A stretch of DNA of 64,000 bases from the NCBI GenBank assembly GCA_035235625.1, contig CP141140.1, positions 61,124,581 through 61,188,580 of the forward strand, read 5' to 3'. This DNA is from Saururus chinensis. Lineage: Eukaryota > Streptophyta > Magnoliopsida > Piperales > Saururaceae. The translations under genes were made by a program, and so were the position numbers. A model generated the notes under the pieces. The model saw nothing but the letters and a program-made list of their open reading frames with translations. It was not told the DNA's origin and ran no database searches. This document shows positions 34,030 to 46,500 of the stretch, one piece after another. Position 1 is the stretch's first letter, and each line of letters begins with the position of its first letter.

Positions 34030-36987
34030 CTTTCATTTTAAGAATTCTCATGTGTAAGAACCTATTGCTAATCATTCCCATATATTACTTTGATATAATA
34101 AGAGTCCCATTACTATAAGCTCCAAACTCACATGTGATTGCATGAGCCGGCGCCTTAGGTCATCGTATTTCAATCGATTGGTTTGTTTTATTTAAGGGGC
34201 AGATAATATTTTTTCCTAATAATTCTCATGTTCACTTGTTTAATAACTGTAAATTGAAGAATGTTTAGAGCCTACGGATGGCATTTTCCTGGGTCTAAAT
34301 TCTTAAATTTTCATTAAGTATTATTTATGCACAAATGAAAACAATATTAAAATGGTTCAAGTATATGCTGAAAAGTCCAATTACACGCTAGTACCCTTCT
34401 ATATTTACTTTACCATTTAATTTGCATATTCCACTTTGTTTTCCTAATATAATTGCAAATGGCCAAATTTTAATTACAATAAACGATAAGATAAGTTTTG
34501 TTAAGGTCTAAAACAACGTAATATTTTTAAGAGGGGGATGATAATAATTGTGACTATTCTAAAACTGTGTGCTATAATTTAGATGTTCTTGGAGAAAACT
34601 TAGTTAAAAAGTCAACTATCCAAATAGGAAAGTCACAATTCTTTGAATTAGGAGGGATAAATTTTTGAGTAATTTCTAAAAATAGCCTTAGAATTGGATA
34701 AAAGAGTCTCATTTATATGAGCCCATGCTCACGCTGGATAACGTGAGTTCGGGCATCAAGTACCATCGGATTTTGATAACCCCTTTATATGAGTATAGGC
34801 TCACATATTTAAGAGAATGGGCAGATTGGTTTTCTCCCTCATTGCACTATCAGATCTTAATTTAACTGTTAACTACCCATAATACCAGGCTCACACTAAC
34901 GAGTCTGGACTGGACTCATACAAACTTTTTTCTCAGCTTGAAATTTGAATTGTAATCCCCTAGTGAAACTTGACGTCTCTAGTGAAGCGATAACAGCCAA
35001 CCACGTGGTCTAAAAAAAACCATTCTCAAATGCAAAAAAAAACATTCTCAAATATTAACTTACATCACGTGACACGTGATGGCTCTTAAGCCTTCACCAA
35101 AGACGTCGTTGGTGAAGCTTTACCAAGGGATTACAATTCCTGAAATCCTAACAATGAAACTAGACAGCCCTACCCACATAGAAACTCCAGCACATAGCAA
35201 AGAAGTGACCAAAACTCCCCCACCCTTACAAAACATCTTTCTTTGTCATTCTGTAGTTGTATCCTCCCTTCTGTCATTCCCCACCCTCACTCCCATCACG
35301 CCCCACCTCGCTTCCGACCAAATATCGCCTAAGTTCAGTCCCAGTTGCACATCATCAGTAGTGTGCGGCACACTGTGTGCCACTATTTATGACCTCTCCT
35401 TGGTCACAGTCGCCTCCTCCCCACACGATCTCGCCTTCTTAGTGTTGTCCTCAACATCGACCATGTAGTTTGTCGCTCAAGAAAGGTATGCATCCTCACG
35501 ATTCCTAGCTTTCATTATTAAGGCTTTCTACACCTCTTATGTTCTAAGAGTCGCCAGATGGCGTATATGACTACTGTCGACTCTCAGCTCACTACTCTCT
35601 ACTCTTTGCTCTATGCTCTCAGATGTGCTAATGTATATTTGTTAATGATAATTACAGATAACATGAATTTAAGAAACTCAGAAAGGTAAGGGAGGTGCTA
35701 CAACCTGGCAAGGGACAAAGAAATCCTTATGATCCACCTACACATCACATCTGCAAGAACATTTCAGGAAGCACACATCACAAAGGAGTATGTTCATAAA
35801 TACATGCGAGTCATTTCCTACGATAAGGTCAACAGGAATATATTCCCATTACAAGCACTCCACCATCTTTTTCATAGGCACTCAAAAAAACTTGATAATA
35901 TATTAGTATAATTGAAGCAGGGGAGGTAAAAAGGGAAAGGAAGATCTACAAACTTGTGTTAAATCATCAGCCATGTCAAATGAGACTGATCATGCTTCCC
36001 CGTTGTAGCATTGATGAAACCCCATTAATTCAAAGCTTCTTGCTCGACGCATTTATCACAATGGCATCAAATTATGATTCATAAAAAAGTTCCCTTCATT
36101 TAAACCACAAAACACAGCTGCCGTTCCCTAGCTGTCTGTCTGCAACTCTTAAGCCTGATATTCAGTTCAAGCGTAAGTACTTCACATCGATGCTAATTCC
36201 TGTTTGTTGAACTAAGGTGTTGTTCCTTGTTCTCATGGAGGTATTAAAAGTGCAATGTAAAAAACTATTCCCAACCTTGTTATTGAATGATCTCCGCAGG
36301 TCCTTTGTTTTTATGTTATGCGGAAGAGGCACATATGATCATGAAAACAAAAGCCGGTGAAAGCAAAAAACAGTTCACGGCAGAAGCCCATGGTTGCCTT
36401 TTCAATTAAAGACGCTCACGGCGTAATCCAAGTTCAGGGCAAATACATTGGAATAAAAGAACTAAAATTTGGGTTTTTGCTGAGTTTGTAAAGGGAAAAA
36501 CGGCATGTCAACTACTTGATTACCTCTAAAACGATTTCCCAATCACGCCACTCCTCCCTAAAAGCTTGCTAAAAAGATGATTTATAAGCACCAGAGCAAG
36601 TTTCTGCGTACTAGCATGCAAAGTTTTCTAGTAGCATCATCATTTAGAATGTGCTCTGAATTTTATAATTTCAGTTAGCAAAATTGTTTCAATTATCCTC
36701 AGAAATTTTCTATTAAATCCCAGAACAAATATGCAAAGTTGCAGGACATAACCATTAAAAGTGCTTTTCACCAGCCAACCATTAATGTTAAAGGTCTGGC
36801 GGGTGTAATAGCAGGTGAGCACCCCCCCATTTTAATGTACAAGTGCAGAATTAATCAAGAAAACATGTGCATGCAAAATTTGAACTTTTGCAAAATACTA
36901 ACGAACCAGTAAAAGGTCAGCCCCAACACATAAATCTGTAGCCAACCTAAAAAAATCAAGCTGGTGTTCCGAAGGAGAAACAAAAAC
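34030..36987. other. Intergenic DNA, no confident gene
   Basis: A forward frame of 130 codons at 35076-35468 lacks similarity to anything I know, and its composition (Pro/Ser/Thr-rich, no domain pattern) does not argue for a gene. The rest is AT-rich without clear structure. Confidence 0.4.
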
Positions 36988-37182
36988 AAATGCTATGCCT
37001 ACTGACTGTCAGCAGCAAATATGTCCGAATGCGGTTGTTTATAATGTAAAAACGAATATACTGGCAATGAATATGCTACACAAGCTCACGCCCAAGACTG
37101 CTCATTATCGACACACTACGACGTAGGTATAAAGGTCCACATGTGGGCATGGGCTAGCGCATGTGCATCGTGGAAAATGTGA
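36988..37182. repeat. Dispersed repeat of about 200 bp, copy 2
   Basis: Homologous to 29932-30142 in the same orientation with many substitutions. Flanks of the two copies are unrelated, so this is an interspersed repeat and not a segmental duplication. The class is unknown. Confidence 0.8.
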
Positions 37183-38929
37183 TGCGGTCATCAAGCCTTC
37201 ATAGTTGGTGTGTGGAAAAAAGTGGGGACGAGCTTAAGTAACATTTCACATGTGAAAATTAACTTTATAGGTGTTTATAAAAATTAAAAAGCCTAACATG
37301 GGAAAATCCTACGGAGATGGGGCCGTCAAAGTGTGACATGAAAGAGAATCATCTTTGGCCAGAGCAACATAGTTCATAGGTATAATGGCAGCTCTTCTGC
37401 CCGGATCCTTCCTCTCCTAACCTGATGCAGACAAGTGTTGTGGCTAATGCATAATGGCTTCTTTGTCATTGAGGGCCTCGTAGGTCCATAAAGCACCTCT
37501 TGCTATGTTGGCAACTGCTCTTGGAGCCGCTTTTACTCCTCTAATGAATAAATTTTAAAAGTATGAGTTCATTCCATATTTGTTAAAGCCAGTTGGAATT
37601 TAGAGATTCAATTGTCTCACCGTTATTCTTTGTTTTTCATTCTCAATCTTGTTGACAGGGCTTAAGCACAAGTTAGGTAATTGTCTAGGGCCTCACCAAA
37701 CACAAAGGCCCCAACAAATACCATAAAAGAATATTAGGCCCTAATAAACACCAAAAATATCTTGTAATGTGTGATTCATTAAATGTAATTTTTTTTTACA
37801 AAACTAAGGAAACACATACCAGTATTATTACATGTAAATGTTAACCTTTTCCTTGTAATAGATATAAATTATTACTTACCATATGGATTACTTTAATTGA
37901 AATTAAAATATCGACTTAACATATGGGTTGTCATTTTAGCCTTGAAATTTATGAAACCCAAGCCCCAACTCTTTTACATCTTTTTATAGATCTTACTATT
38001 TCATCAAGACCCCAATTTATTTACAACAACATTGATATCTCTCTCATTTTTCAAATACAATAGAGTTTTCTCACCTTTATATTAATAGCTCTATTTTGTT
38101 CAATTTAAGAAGTTTGGTACTTAAAAAAAAGTATTACAAACCTATTTTCTCTTCTCTTAGATGTGGGTTTCACCATTCAATAAAAATTATTATTTTTTTA
38201 AATGTGGCTATTAATATAGGAAAGAGGGAGTATAATCGAGCAAACAAATAGTTTCCAAAATAAGTAGGAAAGGAACTTACAATTGAGACTTTATTTCTAG
38301 TTCAATTCACCAAATACTAGGCCAATAAAACCCCCCTTAAAATAGGTTGGTGCATAGCCTAATTAAATTAAGATAACTGTTTAAAACTTTCCTAAATTCA
38401 TGGAAAAAATTTATGAATAAGTTTTACAAAAAAATGTTCAAAGTCATAGTTTACAAATTAAGGTTCTACCATGCATCTAACATAAGACAACTCTTTGAAT
38501 TGGAAGTTTTTGAAGAAAATGAATAAACCAAGAGATTAGGGAACTATTTTAGGAAATGCAATGTCTATATAGTTGATGTCCTAGTTTTTCAAGTCAAACA
38601 CATTTTTTTGACACAACATTGATCTCTTTAAATATATGATAGCTTTTGAAGTTGGTAGCGTTGAATGTGTTATACTGTTTGTTGCTTAATTTGATTTTTA
38701 GGTCTAGCTATATTTGAAAAGCAAGAGATTATGTTGAATTATGAATTTTTATAAAATGGGTAATGGATAATGGTTAATAGATTAACCAACCAAATAATAG
38801 TGGATGGAACAAATATGAAATACCCTATATTATTTAGCTAATGGAACAATTATGGATAAAGATTTAGGAAACAATTATGGTAATGAATTGTCATATTATC
38901 ACTATACCATCCCATTACTAGCCCTACCC
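37183..38929. other. Intergenic DNA, no gene seen
   Basis: AT-rich. Near 38200-38232 the sequence ATTAATATAGGAAAGAGGGA resembles the end of a Stowaway MITE, but the matching left end is not evident. Confidence 0.35.
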
Positions 38930-40010
38930 AAGAAGGCCTTACTAAAGAAGGCAATAGGGTGATCCGTCTGGAGAAGCATAACCAAAGGCCCTCTCCTCGA
39001 GGCATACATCTTCATAACAAAGGGTTTTGAAAAGTCAGGTAGGGCAAGGACTTGGGCGGCGTCATGGATGCCTTTAGCACCTCAAAGGCGTGTTGGGCGG
39101 CCTCTGACTAAGTAAAGGAGCCTGCCTTTAGAAGGGTGGTAAGTGGTGCAGCCAAGGACTTATAGTGAACAATGGAGCACTTGTAGTAACCTATGATGCC
39201 TAGCAATGTGTTCAATGCTTTATTGGTTGTAGGCATTGGTCAGGATAGCATAACGTCTACCTTGGATAGGTTAGTCACCACACCCCTATCTGAGATCAAG
39301 TGCCCCAAATGCTCAACTGCTTATTGCCAAAGGTATACTTCAAACACTTAAGAAATAACTGATGGACTTGAGGTGCTAAATATGATCTGCCCAAGAGGTG
39401 TTGTATACTGAAATGTCATCAAAGAATAGCAACACAAAACAACATAAACATGGGTGGACTAGATCATTCACAAGAGCTAAAAGGTTGATAGTGCATTTGT
39501 CAATCCAATGACATGATGAGAAACTCGTTGTAACCATTATGGGTATGAATGGCCATTTTGTGGACATCAGTGCGATGCATCCAAATTTGGTAATACCTTG
39601 AGCAAAGATCCAATTTAGAAAAGACATGCACCCTACATAGCTCATCCAACAACTCTTCAATAACCGGAATGGGGTACTTGTATTTGAGGGTGATGGCATT
39701 CAATGCCCAATAGTCCATGCAAAAGTGTCATGATCCATCATATTTTTGGACAAGGAGCACTAGAGAAGAATATGAGCTAGTTCTAGGATGGATGATACTG
39801 GAAGTAAGCATCTCATAGACAAACTGCTCAATCTCTGTCTTCTTGATCTTAGGGTAGAGGTAGGGGCACACATTATCTGGCACTGCTCTGGATAGAATGG
39901 GGATGTGGTGATCATGAGGGCAAACAAGAGGTAGGCCAGACGGCTTGGTGAAAATGTCAGCATGGGCTTCCATGAGCTCAACCAAGTCGTCTAGCCTATA
40001 TTAAATCCCA
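38930..40010 (-). mobile_element. Ty3/Gypsy polymerase fossil (reverse transcriptase, RNase H start)
   Basis: Reverse-strand frames read as the Gypsy reverse transcriptase in order: a KTEIEQFVYEML block with the preceding RPYRYP-like segment, then DYWALNAITLKYKYPIP, a SKLDLCSRYYQIWMH block, the FFDDISVY catalytic box, and at 38930-39300 a stretch like the start of RNase H. The wording fits the chromovirus branch (Reina-like). No LTRs are visible nearby. The fragment is old and broken in several places. Confidence 0.85.
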
Positions 40011-40019
40011 ATTGTGCCA

Positions 40020-41520
40020 TATATTAGATGAATTTTTTTTATGTAAGATGTTGTCATCATGCTATTAATTTATTTGTTCAAGGCAGTTTAAATGTTGGTT
40101 AAAAATTATGCAGTAAAATATTAGAGATGTTTTACTATATATTAGTTCTTCTCCATCTAGATCTCAAGAATTTATTGATTTATGTAAACAATATTGAAAA
40201 ATATATAACAATTTGTCTTAGATGTTAAACATAGGTGGAATAGTAGTTATTTAATGTTACAATCTCGTTATGAATTAAAAGAAATTATAATATTATAGTG
40301 TGCCAATAAGATGCTCAATTCTACATTATGTGATGATGATTTTGAAATTGCAATAGTTATTATGACCTTTTTACATATTTTTTTATCAAGCTACTAAATA
40401 GTTATCTGGTATATATTATCCTACTTCTTTAATTCTTAATCAACTCTATGATATTACTCTTATGTTTTTGGAATATAAATATAATGATGTATTTAATATG
40501 ATTGTGGTGCCAATGAAAATAAAATATAGAAAATATTAGAAAGAATTTCCATTGATTTTTTGTTAGGTGCAATTATGGACACTAGGATAAAGTTAAGTGG
40601 TGTACAAATATTAGTAGATGGTGTGTGTGTGTGCGTATATATATATATATCTTGAAGAAGTTAAAAATGTTTTATATTCTCTATATGATACATATGAATC
40701 TATATATGGTACTAGAAGGTCTATTGCTCCAACTCCTATAAATAAAAATAACCCTTCTTGGTTATTACTTAGTAGAAATAAACAAAAATATAGTCGTACT
40801 ACATCTAATACTAAATTAATTGTCCATTTTCAAAATAATTTCATTCTTGTTTTAACCCAAAAAAAATAATTAACTTTGACATTTTAATTTGATAGTAAAT
40901 ACGTGAAAAAAAATTATCATGTATTAACTCCTCCAATGTCTACAGTAACTTTAGAGTCTCTTTTTAGTGCAGAAAGTAGGATACTTGATGATTGGATGAG
41001 GCACTTAGATTCAACGATGATGGAATGTTGTGTTTGCTTGAAAGATTTGGGTAGATGCAGAAGAGAGAGAACAAGCTCTAAATTTAGAAGAGGACCTATG
41101 AGAAGATTTTAATGAAATTTCAATATCTTAGAAAGTTCATATGTATTTTTTTTCTTAATTAAAATATACTTGTAATCTTACATAGTTGTGTTAATGTTAA
41201 ATTACATAATGATAGATGGGTGAGTAAGTATTAATCTAGTTGAGATGTATTCATACTATAGTAATGCAATTTTCACCTCCTAAAAATTTATTTTTTTATA
41301 AATTTATTATTTTAATTAATTTTTTGTTATTTTATATTTTTTTAAAATATAAATGGACTTGCTGGCCTAGCCAAGGCATGACAGTGAGGGCCTGGCCAGG
41401 CCCGGCCCAGTGACAACTCTAATGGGCCCGGGCCAGACAACTCTAATGGGCCCGGGCCAGGCTAGGACCTGCTTATGAGCAAGCCAGGCTTAAGCCCGGA
41501 CCAGCCCATTGTCACCTCTA
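40020..41520 (+). mobile_element. hAT transposase fossil with its 3' terminus
   Basis: Forward frames carry hAT transposase landmarks in order: LDVKHRWNSSYLMLQSRYEL (about 40218-40275), GAIMDTRIKLSGVQ (about 40570), EVKNVLYSLYDTYESIYG (40652-40710), and the C-terminal dimerisation domain (PPMSTVTLESLFSAESRILD, about 40930-40990). Several stops and frame changes interrupt it, and I find no intact N-terminal BED zinc finger. The 3' end appears to be CACCTCTA at 41513-41520, preceded by GC-rich subterminal motifs, including a 24-bp direct repeat (41413-41436 and 41437-41460). The 5' terminus was not found; the Gypsy fossil abuts this side. Confidence 0.75.
40618..40650. repeat. (GT)n(AT)n compound microsatellite
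   Basis: A short run of GT followed by AT units, inside the decayed hAT transposase region. Confidence 0.8.
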
Positions 41521-41709
41521 ACTCCTTCCTACTTTAGTTTTGGCTTTGCCAAAGGTGAACTTTAAGCTTCCTACATCTAGTAAAAGGTCTTTCATTTGCC
41601 GGATGCAAAGTTGCAAACCTATCAACTTGTGCTATTTTGGATTGTGGAAAAGGTAATATATCTCTGTCATAAAATAAAATAAAAAGGTAATATCTGTTCG
41701 GATAAGAAA

Positions 41710-42010
41710 ACAGAGAGCTGGAGGTAGAGGGGGTCGATTTCTTATACAAACCGTTGGGATTTGATTCACAGTGGTTGTAAGCTTGCCTGTTTGGTGGTGA
41801 GATGGTTTCTAACAGAGAGCTGGAGATAAATGGGGGTTGATTGGTATACAAACAGTTGGGATTTGATTCACAGTGGTTGAAAGGTTGCCTGTTTGGGGGT
41901 GAGATTGTTTCTAACAGAGAGCTGGAGATAGAGGGGGGTTGATTGAGTATACAAACCGTTGGGATTTGATTCACAGTGGTTGTAAACTTGCCTGTTTTGG
42001 GGTGAGATGG
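41710..42010. repeat. 102-bp minisatellite, three copies
   Basis: Units at 41710-41811, 41812-41913 and 41914-42010 share ACAGAGAGCTGGAGRTA, TTGGGATTTGATTCACAGTG and CTTGCCTGTT-like blocks. The unit length is a multiple of three, and a reverse-strand frame of 194 codons (41534-42118) runs through the array with repeats of SSSLLETISPPNRQ. I do not recognise this protein, and an open frame over a repeat with no stop in one unit is expected by chance, so I do not call it a gene. Confidence 0.9.
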
Positions 42011-42224
42011 AAGAAACCAGTATAGTTTATGAAGAGCAAATAGACAGACATAGGTCACCGGGCAGCACCAAAAGCAAGGATCAGCAGTACTTAATGTGTC
42101 CTGTTCAGCAGCCGTCAAGTATAAGATTCAAATCATAAATCAAGAACTTAAAATTTCAATTCCCAAGTTCTCTGATAGAGAAACTAGAAAAGAGAGAAGC
42201 CTGTCTTTCATGTTAAAACAACAC

Positions 42225-42382
42225 TAGAGGTGGCAGTGGCTCAGGCCAACCTGGGCTCGGGCCCAATGGTGTTCCACTGGCAGATGGGGCCTGGGCGGCA
42301 CAGCCAGAGAGGCTGGCCTCGGCCTCTCCGGTGGGGAGGGGTGGAGCCTAGGCCTGACACGGCAACACTTTTTACACCTCTA
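42225..42382. mobile_element. hAT MITE, 158 bp, with 8-bp target duplication
   Basis: Ends are TAGAGGTG and CACCTCTA, perfect 8-bp inverted repeats. It is flanked by an 8-bp target duplication with one mismatch (AACAACAC at 42217-42224, AGCAACAC at 42383-42390). The interior is GC-rich with GGGCC-type motifs like those near the end of the hAT fossil 700 bp upstream. Confidence 0.8.
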
Positions 42383-42476
42383 AGCAACACTTACTTGAGG
42401 ATTTAGATTCCAAAAATGAATCATGGGTTTCAAAACATATTATGTAAGAAACTGTAAAAAATAAGAAAAATGTTTC

Positions 42477-42623
42477 CTTTACGTTAAAAAACATATGTCA
42501 AAAGCCCACTTCATCATCCCATCACCATTGATGAGTGGGACCTACAAAAATGAGTGAGGTCCCACTCATCAACGGTGATGGGATGATGAAGTATACTTTT
42601 GACGTATATTTTTTAACGTAAAG
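42477..42623. mobile_element. Near-perfect 147-bp hairpin (foldback MITE)
   Basis: The two arms, each about 66 bp, are inverted copies with only a handful of mismatches. The outer part is CTTTACGTTAAAAAA with its reverse complement. The inner part is CATCATCCCATCACC and GATGAGTGGGACCT with their reverse complements. A loop of about 13 bases (ACAAAAATGAGTG) joins them. No coding content. A transcript through it would fold into one long stem. Confidence 0.85.
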
Positions 42624-43043
42624 TTAGCGTTACTCAAAAAATAATTATCTTCTATACTAAAAAGCAGTTATGCTGCGCCTTGCCAAGAACTTCAATGCCT
42701 AATGTCAAAGCTATTGTTATTCCAACCGTGGGTGTTGGTATAAAATGAATAAGATGAGAAGACTCGGAACAGAAGGGAGTCCGGAAATTTGATGGGATGT
42801 GTACCGAACCGAGCTGTAATGCACCGGCCTGGCCATCGTACTAAAGCTTTCTAGTTCACGCTAATCATATTCTTTGACTCTTGATGCTGTTCAGTATTTT
42901 CCACATGCGTCCCATCTCACGACCAATTTTCAAAATCTGGTACATTTTTAACAAATTTACTACTCGGGGTACATAATCCCTTGCTCTAGACTAAACACTA
43001 TACATTCACCAGTTGCAAAGTAACACAGCTTAATATTTGGAGA

Positions 43044-43049
43044 TTTATT
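43044..43049 (-). terminator. Candidate poly(A) signal of the coiled-coil membrane protein gene
   Basis: AATAAA on the reverse strand, about 500 bases after the stop codon. It is a candidate only; no other strong signal was seen closer. Confidence 0.3.
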
Positions 43050-43548
43050 TTAAACATATTGTTGTTTAAGTCTTTTTGTAGAATGAGCATTGCACAAGAA
43101 AAGGACAGCAGACACTCAAGAATGTGCGGTTCCTCCTACTCGATTTAATATAACAGAATGAAGAAACATAAAAATTCCCGTTGAGAAATATGTCAAGTTA
43201 AGAAGGTTCTCAATAAAGAGTGAGGTGCAAAATCAATATTTACATTTTTCTTGTTTCTGATTACAGTTTTCTTGTCTGTGAAATATGAACAACCTTCCTG
43301 ACTGACAAAAGTACGAAAAGGAAAGAATAATAACAGAAAAGGTGGGGATAAGAAGCCCTACATCTCACCAAAAATCACAGAGGGAAAACGAGTAGGGGCT
43401 ACTCAGTTTCTCATGTTCAAGAGGCAAACTAACATGGAAAAGTGTGTAGGGAAATCCATGCCATCATTCCACACTTGAACATTCTAAAATGAATGAAATT
43501 GCATTTCCATGCCCAAAAATGTTATAGATCGAGATCCATGAGAACATG

Positions 43549-46500
43549 TCATTTAACTTGTGTCTGTCTGTCGTTGCATTTCAACTTCTCGTTCTCAAGT
43601 TCTTGAGTCATAGACTCCACTCGTTCAAGTAGGTTTATGTTTTCCTGTTGACAGCATTTAAATTCAAGAATAAAAGAAAAGGAAACTATGGATTAAACAA
43701 ACACAAAAGAATCACACCTTTTGCAGCATATGCAATGTCTTGTTAATTTTTGCAACTTCTTCAGTTTTCTTCCCAAGTGCATTTTTTGCCTGTCAGCAGA
43801 AGGATATAGGTTGTAGCAATATTGTAAAAGAAATTTCACACAAGACAACAATCTCCCCTACATCAGATTCAGAAAAATAATACTCGTAGAGGCACTGAAA
43901 ACACTCATCAAATCCAAATGCAGCACGAGACCCTAGTATGAGTTGGTTCTAAGATAAATATGGTCATTGGAATGTACAATAACAAAAGACTAACAGACCA
44001 GAAATTGAGACAGAGTTTTCCATACCTGATCAAAATATCAGTAGCATATACTTGTCAAAACTAGAGTAGAAAATGTAATTAGGTCCCAATATGATAACAC
44101 TAAAAAATCCTTCCTACTTGTGGAAATACAGAAAGAAAATTTTATAATTGCTCTTTAACAGTAAAGTTCAGTAAATTTCCTTTCAACATAAACTTCAATC
44201 TTCACCAATAGTGCACCAAACTCAAATATCCTCTCCTGCAGTTGTAGGTAGACCTAGTGAGTTAAGCTCAACTATGTCTTGATTATTACCACCATACATT
44301 GTTCTACTTCAGTGGATCCCTCTATCCATAGACACAAAATTTGTTCATGATCAAACAAGAACAAGATATAGGCGTTTTCAATTGACAGATATATATTAGT
44401 TTTTTAAATAGTTCATGTTAGAACTCCTAATTGCTATATCAGAACACATTCTGAGCTAAAACCACCATGTCGGCAATATGTTAATTGAAGAGATGGTTAA
44501 CCATATATAGCTAGAATTTTAGATAATAAATTTACAACAAAAGACATCATTTCATATTTCACATAAGGAAAAAGCTTTCTAAAACATGGACAAGAGGACA
44601 TTTTTCTCCAGGAATTGCTTAATCAAAATCTGTGCTTTACCTATATCTATCAAGAGAGTTACAAGATGGAGTGGAAATTCATGAAGGGATATTCCTAAAA
44701 CACACTAGCAACCATAAATGAAGTCAAATTAAACATATGATCACCAAGCATCCTGAAAGGACGACAAAAGAGAGGAGTAATAACCCAGGGAGCAGCGTAT
44801 ACAAATTTAGTTGGTTCAACCAGAGACCATGCCTGGCGCACTAAGTCCTTCTGAGCATAATCAAATAATCAAAAAAGGTACAAGATACTTCAAGAAAAAA
44901 AAAACTAGGACCTGAACCAGCTCATTGAAATGCAGTCTACTCCTCTCCACTGCCTCATCATATTTCATTCTCCATTCAGCTGATTCCTCCATAGCCTCCC
45001 TGTTAGCAAGGTCAAACTGCTTCCTGCAAGATGAGGAGAATTAAAATTGTAATATAACTCACTGCTTGTCATCTGCAGTAAATATAGCACATCTTACAAT
45101 TTAACAGGATTTTAGACGGAATACATATAAGCCAGTCAGAGAGTAATAATGCATGTCCTTATCTGAAGAATATGCATGTGGCCTCGACAAAATAAAATTC
45201 CAGCAAAATCGAGTCTTAGAAAACTAAAGAGGAAAAATAACAACCGCACTCCAAAATTTCAGGCCATGTGATTAGCAAATGATTGATAGACTTTTCCCTT
45301 TTTTCTACTGGGAAAACAAAATCAAACCAACTTTAACTTTGAAGCAGAAGATGTGTGCAATTATGAGTAAGATGCATAGAATTCAGTTTCAAGAACACGA
45401 AAGAAACAAGTTTTCTTATACTTCATAAAACTGGCTTGTAGCTCCATTTCAGAAAATATTCTCAAAGGAAGATATCCTCCACCTCCAAATCGGTGATATG
45501 TTCTTTGATGGGGGTGTACAAGGAAATGCTTGTTGACCTGGTAGCAGGAGAGTCTCTGCAATTCATGAGACGAAGTTTAGAACGCCTTATGAGGACCTAC
45601 CAGGAAATATATCTCAGCGACTGCACCGGCACTTTCACTTCTTGCAGGACAGATCATCAAGACAACATTTCCTGGATAATGAAATCAGTTTCTGAAGAAT
45701 ATAGGGGTGAGCAAGGCTGTTGTAAATCTTTACTCCAACAGGTTTGTACGCATAGGGAAAGGGCAGAAAGGACTGGAAGGGAGAGAGAAAATAAACTAAA
45801 TAAATTCTGGATTTTCATTTCTTGTCTTCCCATAGGAAAAATGGTTTACATCCTTTATTCTAAGGAATCTAATCTAATTAGGGAAAGTAATCAAAATAAG
45901 CATCCTACCTTTAATAAAACATTAGATACTAAGTAACCTACCTATATTAGAATCCTAATTTGGGAAACTAAAGTCTAATCAAGGAACCCTAATTTTAAGT
46001 CATAAAAATTCACCCCTGCTTCTGCTTGGCTTTGTCCTCAAGGCCACTAAATGAAGTGCAACTTCTATGGTGGTTGTGGAGTAAGATGATGTGTTTCACC
46101 GACATGTTGGAAAGTGAATTGCATCTGATCTAAATCTCATTCAAGTTTTTGCAAGGTTCGAAGCCAATCAACCTTGAGAACTACATCTGCTCCCCTTAAA
46201 AGGAAGAAGAAAAGTCTACAGTAATAGGGATATCATAGGCAAATAAGGTGGCACCACGACACATGCCCAAGCAACGTAGTTTGGTACCATCACCAACCAT
46301 AATATCAAATGGAGAACACTATGAAATTATCAATCCAAATGTACGTGCAACTCCCTCTTTGATGAAGGAATGAGTGCTCCTAGTGTCTACCAACACAAGG
46401 ACATGTTGTTTTGCCATTTGACCATTAACGTGCATGGTATAAGGAGCACCAACACCCTGATGAGTATAGAAGGATATCATAGGGTGTATGTCATTGACCA

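Noticed and set aside
35076-35468. 130-codon forward frame
   Set aside because: Low-complexity Pro/Ser/Thr composition and no family match.
45493-45936. 147-codon forward frame in intron 1 of the coiled-coil gene
   Set aside because: Antisense to the intron, no family match, and no promoter or splice context seen.
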